Shown: positions 16,614 to 24,501, counted from the stretch's first letter. The stretch: DNA of 64,000 nt from Streptomyces sp. MNU76 (GCF_020982545.1 NZ_JAJKLK010000030.1:248001-312000); one strand, 5' to 3'. Notes: generated by a model not told the origin, from the letters alone. A program made the numbers and translations.

Positions 16614-17116
16614 CCCTGCTTCCTGCCGTCGACCTTGAACAGCCCGGACGAAGGTTCAGCCAGGATCCCGCGCTCCACCAGCCTCTTCAGCTTCGAACGA
16701 ATCCCCTCGACATGCCGCGGCTCAATCCCCAGACCCAGGTGCCGGCAGACCTCTTTGCAGCGCATCGCCGCCCCCGAGGTTGCGAACAAAGCGATGATCT
16801 CCCGGTACTCCGGCGACATCACCGTCACGTCCAGCTCTGCCTCGGCCTTCACCAGCGCCACAGCGACCCCGCCGTCACCCCCACCCGCGGCGTCCGTGCC
16901 CGGCACCGGCGAAGACGGCGCGGCCAGCACCTCCTCCACCGTCTCGCGCGCGATCTGCAACCGCGCCAGCCGCTCCTCGGCCCGCGACAACTCCTCGGAC
17001 AGACCAGCGATCTGCTCACGCAGCCGCTCGGCCTGGCCCAGCACCTCAGCCCGCCTGGACTCCAACGCCTCCATCAACGACGGCACACCACACCCACCCT
17101 CACTCAGCACCCGCAC
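16607..17116 (-). CDS. Coiled-coil/winged-helix accessory protein of the ISKra4 element
   Basis: Up to 169 residues; the start is uncertain (GTG at 17116 or ATG at 17074). A long coiled coil (about 15-65; RLREQIAGLSEELSRAEERL) is followed by a winged-helix-like C-terminus (about 105-160; SPEYREIIALFATSGAAMR, then KEVCRHLGLGIEPRHVEGIR). It lies wholly inside the terminal repeats and overlaps the transposase gene, so it is part of the element. It probably binds DNA and aids or regulates transposition, which is inference from the domain plan. Confidence 0.65.
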   Translation of the reverse strand: MRVLSEGGCGVPSLMEALESRRAEVLGQAERLREQIAGLSEELSRAEERLARLQIARETVEEVLAAPSSPVPGTDAAGGGDGGVAVALVKAEAELDVTVMSPEYREIIALFATSGAAMRCKEVCRHLGLGIEPRHVEGIRSKLKRLVERGILAEPSSGLFKVDGRKQGW

Positions 17117-17225
17117 GCTTCACGGCGCGCTCGACCCCAGCGACGGTAAAAGTCGGCACAACCGGCCACATCCCGAACCCCCTGCGAATCACCCCAACGA
17201 GGCACCCTCAGAAGATCTACACCCT

Positions 17226-17234
17226 TCGAAGATG
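17226..17234. repeat. 9-bp target-site duplication, right copy
   Basis: TTCGAAGAT, directly following the right terminal repeat (ends CACCC at 17225); identical to 15028-15036. Confidence 0.9.
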
Positions 17235-17339
17235 GCCATGCCCTGCAGATGAGAGCCCTGCGGCACGGTGACCGAGTGCGAGCGGGACGGGCAGCAGGGA
17301 ACAGAAGCCGACCTGTGCGCCACGCATACCTGGAACCCG

Positions 17340-17700
17340 ATGTGGACAACCCGGCAAGCCACGCGAACGATGGAGACACGGGAGCGCGGCTGCCGTGGCT
17401 GGCCGTGCTCTTCCCCGTGCTCGGCGCGCTCGTGGCGGTCTTCGGCTGGATCGGACGGCTCGGCCTGCGGCGCCGGGCCGCAGCGTCGCGCAGTTGTGGA
17501 CGCCGAGGGCGCTCGGCCGGCCCAGGCCGCGCGCCACCGTCGGCTACGCCGCCTGCGTGCTCGGCCTGCTCGTGGTGGCCGACGCCGGTCCCGCCCACCA
17601 CGACCCGTTCGGGCTGCCGACCGCAGCCCTGGCCTGCTTCCTGGCCGACACGACCCTGCTGCACGCGGCCCGCGCAGCAGCCGACCCCCGGGACGGCTGA
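17340..17700 (+). other. Possible frameshifted membrane-protein remnant
   Basis: Protein-like pieces lie in two plus-strand frames: LPWLAVLFPVLGALVAVFGW then IGRLGLRRR in one, and VAQLWTPRALGRPRPRATVG, YAACVLGLLVVADAG and LPTAALACFLADTTLLHAAR in the other before TGA at 17698. Together they suggest a membrane protein with a frame change near 17480. No family is recognised. Confidence 0.3.
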
Positions 17701-17829
17701 GCAACTACGCGTGCGGCTCGGGGACAGGACCGGCCTGCGCCTGGTGGCGCCCCCGTGGGCAGTGCGAGAGGCTGAGAGCAGAGCGCCGGGCCGTTGCCCG
17801 CGTCGACGCCGTGGCGAGGAGAGCGCAGC

Positions 17830-18714
17830 GTGTTGCCCAGGCCGGTCGTGGTGGGAGTGGACGGCTCCCCCTCCGCGCTGGCCGCCGTGGAGGCCGCAGC
17901 ACAAGAAGCCCGGATGAGGGGGGCCAAGCTGCACGTCGTGCATGCCTTTGTCTGGCCCGCCATGCATGTCCCGCCCGGCGGCTCGCCTCTGGGCCCGCCC
18001 GCGGGAGGCGTGCGGGAAGGCATCGAGCATCTGCTTGCCGAAGCCGTCGAACGAGCCCTGGCCACCGCACCCGGGGTGGTGGCCGACCAGGCGGTCATCA
18101 CGGGAGAAGCTGTCACAGCCCTGGAAGCCCAGTCGAGGACGGCGCAGCTGATGGTGGTGGGCCATCGCGGCTCGGGCGGATTCGCAGGGCTGCTGCTGGG
18201 ATCGACGTCGGTCCATCTGGCCGCTCACAGCCACTGCCCGGTGACGGTGGTACGGGACCGGATGGCGGATGACGGGCCGGTGCTGGTGGCGGTGGACGGT
18301 ACACCCCAGAACCGGGGGGCGATCGCGTGCGCCTTCGAGGAGGCATCACTGCGAGGTGCAAACCTGGTGGCGCTGCACGTATGGGGGACATGGAGCGACC
18401 ACGGTGACACCCGCCCGGAGGACCTAGTAAACCTGACCGGTGACGTGGAGACGCTTCAGGCACACGAGGAGCGACTCCTTGACGAGGCCCTGTCCGGGCA
18501 CCGGGAGGAGCACCCTGAAGTGACCGCGCATGTGCGTGTCGTGCGAGGCCGTACGCCGCCGACGCTGATCGAGGCGAGTCGTGACGCCCAGCTCATCGTG
18601 GTCGGTGCGCGCGGACGCGGCGGATTAACCGGACTGCTCCTGGGCTCGGTCAGTCAGACCGTGCTCCATCACGCGCACTGCCCGGTCACCGTGGTGCGTT
18701 CGGGCCTGATGTGA
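17830..18714 (+). CDS. Tandem universal stress protein
   Basis: 294 residues with two Usp domains: residues about 1-140 (VVVGVDGSPSALAAVEAAAQ ... VVGHRGSGGFAGLLLGSTS) and about 150-290 (VLVAVDGTPQNRGAIACAFE ... VVGARGRGGLTGLLLGSVS). Both keep the GxRG-x9-GS ATP-binding motif followed by HCPVTVVR. Usp proteins are cytoplasmic ATP-binding stress proteins, often induced in dormancy, hypoxia or oxidative stress. The GTG start follows GAGGAGAG. It is a single gene between an ISKra4 element and an IS3 relic and is itself intact. Confidence 0.9.
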   Translation: MLPRPVVVGVDGSPSALAAVEAAAQEARMRGAKLHVVHAFVWPAMHVPPGGSPLGPPAGGVREGIEHLLAEAVERALATAPGVVADQAVITGEAVTALEAQSRTAQLMVVGHRGSGGFAGLLLGSTSVHLAAHSHCPVTVVRDRMADDGPVLVAVDGTPQNRGAIACAFEEASLRGANLVALHVWGTWSDHGDTRPEDLVNLTGDVETLQAHEERLLDEALSGHREEHPEVTAHVRVVRGRTPPTLIEASRDAQLIVVGARGRGGLTGLLLGSVSQTVLHHAHCPVTVVRSGLM

Positions 18715-18722
18715 CACCCCGT

Positions 18723-19836
18723 TCAGTTGGGTATACGCATCTGCCTGCCTGGTGCGGAAGCAGCGCGCACACCTCGGAAACCCCCGCGGCCGGAGTGTGC
18801 CGGCGGTCCTCGCGGTCGCGCTGCCACAGGGCCATCTCCAGTGCATCCAGGACGAGTTGGGTCTCCTTGGAGGTGGAGGCGGACCAGCCGACGATGAGCC
18901 GGGAGAAGGTGTCCACGACGAAGGCGACGTAGACGACACCGCTCCAGGCGGCGACGTGCGTGAAGTCGGCCACCCAGCAGCGGTTCGGGGCACTGGCGAC
19001 GAAGTTGCGGTCGAGAAGGTCCGGGGCCCGCCCGGCGGCCGGATCGGTGATCGTCGTGATCACCTTCTTGCCGCGGACGGCGCTGGTGATGCCGAGTTCG
19101 CGCATGAGGCGCTCGACGGTGCAGCGGGCCACGGCATGCCCCTGACGGTTCAGCACGCGCCAGATCTTCCGGGCCCCGTAGACGCGGTAGTTGGACGTGT
19201 AGACCTCCTGGATCCGTTCTTTGACCCGCGTTCCGCGTAATTCGGAGCTCATAGAGCCACGGCACACCTACTGGCCTTCAGCTTCTCCCCTTCGGGTGCT
19301 GCGGGCCGTTTCTCTAGGGCTTGACGTTCTCGCAGGTCAGGGCAGGTCCTGAATCCGACCGCCATCGGGCCGCCGGGCCGTGCCTGGCCGATCAAGACGG
19401 GAGCCACGATAGAGGGGCGGTGCCCCGCCGGACACAAGACTCGTCAACTTGCCCATGCTGATGCCGTTTTGGGAAGTCGGGCTTCGATGCATTGCTGGAG
19501 TCTTGGCGCACATCGCCGCCTCTCTGACCTGGGCGTTTCTCTATGCCTAGAGAAACGCCTCATCAGGCCCCTTGGGCGCGTCTCCGCAGGTCAGGGCGCC
19601 TATCGTTGCTCTAGGCGCGGCGAATTACGCGGAACGCAGGTTTGAGTTCCTCATCGCGCACGGAACGGGCGGAGGGAGTTTCGAGGCGTTTCCTGTGGGC
19701 GTAGTACGTGGAAGGGGCGATCTTGCAGTCGTGCTCGGTGAGCGTCCTGCAGATCGGCTCGACGCCGCCGAAGAGGTCCCGGTGCTCGTCGATGAACGCT
19801 ACGAGCGTGTGTGTGGCCGGTCGAACTCATTGACGC
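18723..19836 (-). pseudogene. IS3 orfB (rve integrase) interrupted and truncated
   Basis: The first part (19836 down to 19646) reads LVAFIDEHRDLFGGVEPICR and ends at ...RDEELK. After the 416-bp element the frame resumes as KERIQEVYTSNYRVYGARKI (19219 down), followed by NRCWVADFTHVAAWSGVVY and VAFVVDTFSRLIVGWSAS with the first catalytic Asp residues. It breaks off after ALEMALWQRDRED, before the expected HSDxGSQY motif and the final catalytic Glu. The DDE triad is incomplete. Confidence 0.8.
19225..19640. mobile_element. 416-bp MITE-like element inside IS3 orfB
   Basis: Terminal inverted repeats of 20 bp, CCCGCGTTCCGCGTAATTCG at 19225-19244 and its complement with one mismatch at 19621-19640, are flanked by the 5-bp direct repeat TTTGA (19220-19224 and 19641-19645). 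Removing the element plus one TTTGA restores the orfB frame. The inside has no gene, but it has a 12-bp hairpin GGCGTTTCTCTA-TGCC-TAGAGAAACGCC (19532-19559) and a repeated GCAGGTCAGGGC (near 19331 and 19587). Confidence 0.85.
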
Positions 19837-20127
19837 GAAGAAACTCGCCGCGGCCTTCAGGATCTCGTTGGCCCGCTTGAGTTCGGCGTTCTCCTTCTTC
19901 AACGCCTTGAGCTGGGCGGACTCCTCCGTCGTCGTCCCCGGACGCTGGCCCCCGTCGATCTCGTGCTGCTTCACCCAGTTCCGCAGCGTCTCGCGGGAGC
20001 CGATGTCGAGCTTCTCTGCCACTGCCTGCAAGGCGGCCGTCTCGTTCGGGTAGTCGTCGCGCACCTCGGCGACCATGCGCACCGCACGACGGCGGAGCTC
20101 AAGCGGGTAACGGGAAGGTCGTGCCAT
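19651..20127 (-). CDS. IS3 orfA helix-turn-helix protein
   Basis: The first 95 residues are a typical OrfA: a helix-turn-helix with YPLELRRRAVRMVAEVRDDY and IGSRETLRNWVKQHEIDGG, then the leucine-zipper-like QLKALKKENAELKRANEIL and the end KAAASFFAS. OrfA binds the IS ends and is normally joined to OrfB by -1 frameshifting in this overlap. Beyond about 19836 the open frame is only a shadow of orfB. Intact by itself but useless with the broken orfB. Confidence 0.8.
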   Translation of the reverse strand: MARPSRYPLELRRRAVRMVAEVRDDYPNETAALQAVAEKLDIGSRETLRNWVKQHEIDGGQRPGTTTEESAQLKALKKENAELKRANEILKAAASFFASMSSTGHTHARSVHRRAPGPLRRRRADLQDAHRARLQDRPFHVLRPQETPRNSLRPFRAR

Positions 20128-20221
20128 GACTCGATCCTGAACGGAAAATCCAGGATCCTGAGGGCATGCAGGAGCGTCCGGCCGGTGCCGGACGGACGAC
20201 GGGTTGATTCGGGTCAGGCAG

Positions 20222-20545
20222 TCAGAGGCCTGGGGCGAGGATGACTTGGTGTCCGAGCGCGGTCAGTTGACGGACCAGGTCGCGGGTGCGCCGGGCCGGG
20301 TCGATCAGACGCTGGTGGTGATCGGAGCCGAGCTCTTGGTACTCGGTCTCGGGGTTGTTGATGAGGTGCCAGATGATGACCAGGATCGATCGGGCGACGG
20401 CGACCAGGGCCTTCTTGTGGCCACGGCGTTTGACGATTCTCCGGTAGCGGGCACCGAGGAAGGTGTCGGTGCGGGAGGCGGCCATCGCCGCCTCGCCGAG
20501 GGCGCCCTTGAGCCAGGGGTTGCAGCGCTTCGAGGGCAGCGAATG
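20222..20545 (-). pseudogene. IS110-family transposase C-terminal fragment
   Basis: About 100 codons matching the end of IS110-type transposases: RCNPWLKGALGEAAMAASRT, DTFLGARYRRIVKRRGHKKA, LVAVARSILVIIWHLINNP and a tail ending LGHQVILAPGL. The N-terminal DEDD domain is missing upstream of about 20545, where unrelated sequence begins. It is a different lineage from the intact IS110 at 8.5 kb. Confidence 0.7.
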
Positions 20546-20625
20546 TTGAGGGGCCACGAAGTTTCCGGACAGGCACCCAATAGGGTTGTCCTGAACAAGG
20601 AAACGACCACGTCCCCGGCTTGGAC

Positions 20626-21636
20626 TCAGTCGGCTGTGCGGATGTGCATGGCGATGGGGTAGTGGTCGGAGTAGCCGTCCTCGTTGATCTTCTTGCCCAT
20701 GCCGCCGAAGAGGACGGGTGCGGGGTACCGTCCAGTGCCGACCATGCCCGGCGGGTCGGTGACGATGTGGACCGAGCCGGGTTCGGCGCGCAGTGGGGCG
20801 CTGGGGGCGAGCATGTTCTCGTTGACCAGGAACTGGTCCAGGACGTTGGCCTGGTTTTCGAAGTAGAAGGTGCCGGACGGGCGGGGGGTGGGGCCGGGCT
20901 GGTCGTCGGTGCCCAGCAGCGGCCACATCAGGTTGAACAGTCGGCGCGCGGTGGTGGAGTTGAGGACCTTTTTGCGCTGCCGGCTGCTCAGGGCGTGCTG
21001 GGTCAGTGAGGGGTCGAAGGGCTCGTCGTTGAAGTCGCCCATGACGAGTGCCGGGGTGTCCGGTCCGTGTACTTCGAGGGCGCGTTCGTGGAAGTAGGCG
21101 AGGGTTTCCCCGGCCACGGCCCGGTAGGCCGCCGACTCCAGCTGGCCGCCGCTGCGGGAGGGCCAGTGGTTGGCGAACACCGCCCAGGTCTGTCCCTGGG
21201 CGGTTTCGAAGTTGACGTGGAGGATTTCGCGGGTCCCGGTGCGGCGCATCACGACGTGCTGGAACACCTGGCTGGCAGGCGCGGTGAACATCGTGGAGTC
21301 GAAGATGAACGCCACGTCGATACCCCGGTGGTCGGAGGTGTCGGCGTGCGCGACATCGTAGGTGCGGCCGGGCACGAGGGCGTTGACGGCTGCGGCCAGC
21401 TGCTGCATGACGAACTCGTTCTCCACCTCGCAGACCCCCAGCAGGTCCGGTCCCTGGCCGCTGTTCATCTGTGCGATCACCGACGCCAGCTGGCTGATCT
21501 TGCGGTCCCGTAGCTGCGGCGTCCAGCCCCGCAGATCGTCGCCCAGTACGCGTTGGAGCTTCTCACTGCGCCGCGGGGAGTTCTCTTCGTCGAAGAGGTT
21601 CTCCACGTTCCACCACGCAACGTAGATCGATCCCAT
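20626..21636 (-). CDS. Endonuclease/exonuclease/phosphatase family protein
   Basis: 336 residues with the full set of EEP motifs: WWNVENLFDEEN (Asn), LLGVCEVENEFVM (metal-binding Glu), SDHRGIDVAF, FANHWPSRSGGQ, VMGDFNDEPFDPS (Asp/Asn pair) and the terminal GYSDHYPIAM with catalytic His. These enzymes hydrolyse phosphodiester bonds in nucleic acids, lipids or small phosphates using magnesium; which substrate cannot be told here. There is no obvious signal peptide. The ATG follows GGCTGGGCGGGC. It stands alone among IS fragments and appears intact. Confidence 0.8.
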   Translation of the reverse strand: MGSIYVAWWNVENLFDEENSPRRSEKLQRVLGDDLRGWTPQLRDRKISQLASVIAQMNSGQGPDLLGVCEVENEFVMQQLAAAVNALVPGRTYDVAHADTSDHRGIDVAFIFDSTMFTAPASQVFQHVVMRRTGTREILHVNFETAQGQTWAVFANHWPSRSGGQLESAAYRAVAGETLAYFHERALEVHGPDTPALVMGDFNDEPFDPSLTQHALSSRQRKKVLNSTTARRLFNLMWPLLGTDDQPGPTPRPSGTFYFENQANVLDQFLVNENMLAPSAPLRAEPGSVHIVTDPPGMVGTGRYPAPVLFGGMGKKINEDGYSDHYPIAMHIRTAD

Positions 21637-21659
21637 GCCCGCCCAGCCTTTCGCCTCGC

Positions 21660-22076
21660 AGCCGTGACGGCGCCGGCCGCACGGTCACCTTCGTTGTGGA
21701 ACCGGATTCGCCGCACTCCTTGCGGTTGATCTTCAACGAGCGGGTCTGGTCGTTGAGGTTGCAGGAGCGCAGATTCTGGATTGAGCCGCCGCTTTTGGCC
21801 ACGTACACCCGGTGTCCCGAGTAGTCCCGCTTCTCGTAAACCCGGGCGGCGCGCTCGAACCTGGTTGCGGATTGAGCGGTCACGGATCGCTGCCGACAAG
21901 TCCTTCAATGCCGCCGTCGACCGCGCGGCGGGGCTGCCCTCCGAAGCCGACCTGCAGGGGGGACAGTCGATAGCGGCCTGTGCGGGACAGGCCCCGGCGG
22001 GAGCCGACACGGGTACGGTCAGGGGAAGGGCGCCCAGAGCGGCGACCACGGCGGCGCGCAACACGATTCCGATCAT
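21660..22076 (-). pseudogene. Frameshifted secreted crystallin-like/inhibitor-I36-like protein
   Basis: A signal-peptide-like start (MIGIVLRAAVVAALGALPLT then VPVSAPAGACPAQA) lies in one frame. About 55 codons later a second frame carries RVYEKRDYSGHRVYVAKSGG and IQNLRSCNLNDQTRSLKIN, which resembles the beta/gamma-crystallin or peptidase-inhibitor I36 fold of small secreted Streptomyces proteins. The frame change lies near 21890. The C-terminus runs toward the nuclease gene without a natural end. Confidence 0.45.
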
Positions 22077-22215
22077 GCCGACAGAAATAGTCCGCACCAC
22101 CTTGCGGGGACGGGATCACTCTCCGGTTCATCCCGTCGGCGTAGCCACCTACCCAGTGTGCTCACGAAAGTCGGCAGCGTGGTGGTGCGCGTCGAGATCG
22201 CGAGGGCCGGTGCTG

Positions 22216-22520
22216 ATGGGCACGCCCGAGCGCCAAACGCTGTGGCAGGCACTTGCCGACTGCTGGGCAGCGCGGCACGCAACTATGCCGTTATGCCTGC
22301 ACGCGGACGAGCATGACCCGGGGCGACCGTTGCCTGCCCGTTTCACCTACCGGGCGCTGGCCCCCTACGCCATCGAAGTCGTCTTCCGCCCTCAGAGCCC
22401 GGATGCGAAGCGATGGGTCTTCGCCCGGGCCTGCTTCTGGACGGACTCAACCACAGGACGGGCGAGGGCAACGTTATCTCGCCCTGCCTCCGGCGCGGTC
22501 GGCTGATCCAGCACGGATGA
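22216..22520 (+). pseudogene. SsgA-like (SALP) sporulation protein, frameshifted
   Basis: From the ATG at 22216 about 75 codons match the centre of SsgA-like proteins: LPARFTYRALAPYAIEVVFR then SPDAKRWVFARACFWTD. SsgA family members are Streptomyces-type proteins guiding septum formation in sporulation. The expected next motif (TGEGNVISPC) is found only after a frame change near 22460, and that frame ends at TGA 22518-22520. The family N-terminus is short or missing. A one-base error or real decay would both explain it. Confidence 0.45.
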
Positions 22521-22739
22521 GGCAACAGCGGCCTTGTACGGCGCCGTGGCTATCGTGGCATGCAGGGCCGCTGTCGACTGCGGCCTCGACGGCCTGCGCC
22601 GGGATCCGTGATCGACCGTGCCGGCGTTTGACCCCAGCTACGGTGAGGGATGCGTAGCGTTCCATATGCAGGGCGGCGAGAAGTTTTCTCTGCCACCATG
22701 TCTTTCGGCTCGATGCGCGGCAAGGGGGGAGGGGCACGT

Positions 22740-22940
22740 ATGCCTCCGATGAGCAGTGAAGATCGTCGAAGGGTTTTGATCAGACTGATCATTGTGGTCG
22801 GACTGATCGCTATCGCCGTCATTGGAATCTTCCAAGCGATTCCCAATAATGTCGGCAGGGATCACAATGAATGCGCCGGTGGCGTATGTGGCGAAGATAA
22901 CGACGATAATCGAATCGGCAGCCCGGACTCTTCGAAGTGA
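22740..22940 (+). CDS. Small membrane-anchored protein with Cys motif
   Basis: 66 residues: a short basic N-terminus, one membrane helix (about 13-32; LIRLIIVVGLIAIAVIGIF) and an external acidic tail NECAGGVCGEDNDDN. The start follows GGGGGGAGGGG and overrides a longer open frame from 22650. The stop overlaps the GTG start of the next gene (GTGA), so the two are translationally coupled. Both share the pattern N-x-C-x3-VCGExND, which I do not know from a named family. A disulphide or metal site is possible. The base composition is visibly less GC-rich than the surroundings. Confidence 0.65.
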   Translation: MPPMSSEDRRRVLIRLIIVVGLIAIAVIGIFQAIPNNVGRDHNECAGGVCGEDNDDNRIGSPDSSK

Positions 22941-23617
22941 ACATGAGAAAAGTTTCTCCTCGAAGGGGATTCGCATTGGCTGCGATGGTGCTAGCTGCAA
23001 CGTTGGCGACCGGCAGCTGCACTAGCAACTCGAATAACACCGAGAATAATTGCCCCAACGGCGTTTGCGGCGAGAGTAATGACGGCAATACCACGGGAGC
23101 GTCAGGGTCGGACGGCGGGTCCACCGACGGCAAGACAGGTAGCGGCGGCACGGAGTCTGAAGGCGAGGACGCCACTGGCGGCGCCTCGGGCGGCGAGAGT
23201 CCCGCAGGTGGAGCCACGAGCGGGACGGGTTCGGGTGGCGAAACCGGCGATGACGGCGACCGGTCGGCAGCCAGTTACGACCTCAAGATCCCGCATGACC
23301 ACTACGTGGACGTGGACGGGAAGGCGATAACCAACCAGTCCGGCAACGCGGATGACGTCTATTTCTTCTCAGGGTATTTCAGTTTTTCCGCTCCAGTTCA
23401 GATGGGAGTCATTGAAAATGCGAACATTCCCGCATGCTCGACCCTGTCGGAACGCGCTGATGAAACCGTTGATCTGCGTAATGTGAAGACAACGCAGAGC
23501 CTTTGCATCCAGACTGACGAAGGTCAATGGGTTTTGGCCACGCTTTTGGATGCTGAGGAGCCTCCGGGCGGAATAGGGCCCGGTAGCTCGGTCACCCTCA
23601 GATTCAAATTTCTCTAG
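22937..23617 (+). CDS. Putative secreted lipoprotein with Cys motif
   Basis: 226 residues from a GTG that overlaps the upstream stop (an ATG follows at 22943). A lipoprotein-like signal (RRGFALAAMVLAATLATGSC, Cys at about 28) precedes a low-complexity Asn/Ser/Gly/Thr linker beginning NNCPNGVCGESNDGN, then a folded C-terminal domain from about residue 113 (YDLKIPHDHYVDVDGKAI ... DDVYFFSGYFSFSAP ... SSVTLRFKFL). The lipobox is imperfect. The shared Cys motif suggests that the pair works together at the outer membrane face. Function unknown. Lower GC suggests acquisition from elsewhere. Confidence 0.65.
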   Translation: MNMRKVSPRRGFALAAMVLAATLATGSCTSNSNNTENNCPNGVCGESNDGNTTGASGSDGGSTDGKTGSGGTESEGEDATGGASGGESPAGGATSGTGSGGETGDDGDRSAASYDLKIPHDHYVDVDGKAITNQSGNADDVYFFSGYFSFSAPVQMGVIENANIPACSTLSERADETVDLRNVKTTQSLCIQTDEGQWVLATLLDAEEPPGGIGPGSSVTLRFKFL

Positions 23618-23643
23618 TTGGTCCGAGCCTGGAGAACATAGGC

Positions 23644-23954
23644 AGGGCTGTTTCAAAGTCCCAGTGGTATAGGAATGTTGCAGGTCACGGTGGTGTGACG
23701 CCTGCTGGCCGTCCCGTCTCGTACGCAACGAAGCTCCGGTTGGAGCGGGTGACCTACCAAGCGCACCGGCCACGGCCCCGACAACATGGCCACCCTCCGC
23801 AGCTTCGCGATCAACCAGCTACGAGCGGCAGGTCACACAAATATCGCCGCCGGCCTCCGCGAGATGTCCTACCAGCCCTTCCACCGCCCGCTGGACCTCC
23901 TCGGCCTGGCCTGACCAGCGACGATCCGAGATCGTCAGACTTTGCAACAGCCCT
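23644..23954 (+). mobile_element. 311-bp internally deleted ISAs1-type element
   Basis: Terminal inverted repeats AGGGCTGTTTCAAAGTC (23644-23660) and GACTTTGCAACAGCCCT (23938-23954), 16 of 17 matching, are flanked by the direct repeat GAGAACATAGG (23632-23642 and 23955-23965). Inside is only the last 50 codons of an ISAs1-type transposase. It is a non-autonomous deletion derivative or its relic. Confidence 0.75.
23762..23914 (+). pseudogene. ISAs1-family transposase C-terminal fragment
   Basis: Frame RTGHGPDNMATLRSFAINQL then RAAGHTNIAAGLREMSYQPF and RPLDLLGLA before TGA. This is the conserved tail of ISAs1/H-repeat transposases. Nothing upstream in the element encodes the catalytic part. 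Confidence 0.65.
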
Positions 23955-23976
23955 GAGAACATAGGGGTGACGGATC

Positions 23977-24120
23977 TTAGTTCGATCCCTCCGTGGTTCG
24001 GGTGGCGATCTCGCTGAACGAGGGCATGCCCGCGTCGACTGCCCGCTTGAATCGTGCGGCTTGTGCATCGAGTTGGGCGAGCATGCTCTCCGCAGCTGCG
24101 AGGCCAAGGCTGATGCGTTC
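23977..24120 (-). pseudogene. C-terminal remnant of an unknown gene
   Basis: Minus-strand frame ERISLGLAAAESMLAQLDAQ, AARFKRAVDAGMPSF, SEIATRTTEGSN and TAA at 23977. Helical, protein-like composition; cut off at 24121 by the next transposase fragment. Family not recognised. Confidence 0.35.
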
Positions 24121-24390
24121 TCAGGTTGCGAGATGAGGTAGCTCGCACGCGTGGGTGGGGTGTGACCGGTAGTGGTCGGTGGCTGCAGCGAGGTTCGCCC
24201 AGCCGGCTTGGCGCATGAGGCCGATAGCGATGACGCGCAGGGTTGCCATGGCGCGGGGTACGGTGCCGGTGCGGATGCGGGAGGCGTCCTCGGCGAATGT
24301 CATGTCTGTGACGTGGTGCAGGGCCTCGACGGACCAGTGTCCGTGGATCAACACGGCGAGCTGCTCAGCGGTTTGTTGTGTCGGGCATGG
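24121..24390 (-). pseudogene. ISAs1-family transposase C-terminal fragment (second lineage)
   Basis: Reads LIHGHWSVEALHHVTDMTFA, EDASRIRTGTVPRAMATLRV and IAIGLMRQAGWANLAAATDH with the ISAs1 signature (HWxxE...D.TF.ED.S..RTG). It lies on the opposite strand from the fragment at 23762 and differs in sequence, so it comes from another element. The N-terminal two thirds are missing. Confidence 0.65.
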
Positions 24391-24501
24391 CCGGCATGCG
24401 GCGCACGAACTGCTCGCAGGTGGCGCAACCTCCTCGAAGGCGAGGCATCCCTGGGCAAGGAGTAGCTGGGCGCCCGTACCGCGCACCATGCCGGAGCGGT
24501 C

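Larger units (their letters stand above)
15037..17225 (-). mobile_element. Complete ISKra4-family insertion sequence (2189 bp)
   Basis: Both ends are visible. Imperfect 22-bp terminal inverted repeats lie at 15037-15058 and 17204-17225, each beginning GGGTGYAGATC and ending GGGTG inward. Identical 9-bp duplications (TTCGAAGAT) flank the element. It carries a transposase and an overlapping accessory gene, both apparently intact. The perfect duplication points to a recent insertion. Confidence 0.9.
14800..17280 (-). pseudogene. NhaP-type potassium/proton antiporter C-terminal relic, split by ISKra4
   Basis: Joining the flanks of the ISKra4 element at its 9-bp duplication restores a leftward reading of an antiporter C-terminal (RCK_C-like) domain: VTVPQGSHLQGMAIFE (from 17226-17275), then LRLPLRPYSPVVPNGTTLVS and GPDTMLRTGDEPLLNTTF (to about 14930). 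After a frame change comes the familiar tail RAVERCGRLARWFGE (near 14840-14885). The membrane domain is absent and a frameshift is present, so the gene was already dead or truncated when the element arrived. Confidence 0.55.
18723..20165 (-). mobile_element. IS3-family element, truncated and interrupted by a MITE
   Basis: Leftward orfA (from 20127) and orfB in the usual overlapping IS3 arrangement. The right end is probably near 20165, where the minus strand reads TGCCCTCAGGATCC. The 3' part of orfB is lost before the universal stress gene, and a 416-bp element with its own repeats sits inside orfB. The copy is therefore inactive. Confidence 0.75.

Noticed and set aside
15615..17252. 545-codon plus-strand open frame opposite the ISKra4 genes
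   Set aside because: Antisense shadow of the transposase and accessory gene; no coding features.
23970..24000. TTCGATCCC resembling a tRNA T-loop
   Set aside because: No acceptor, D or anticodon arm can be arranged around it; it lies at the stop of a decayed minus-strand gene.
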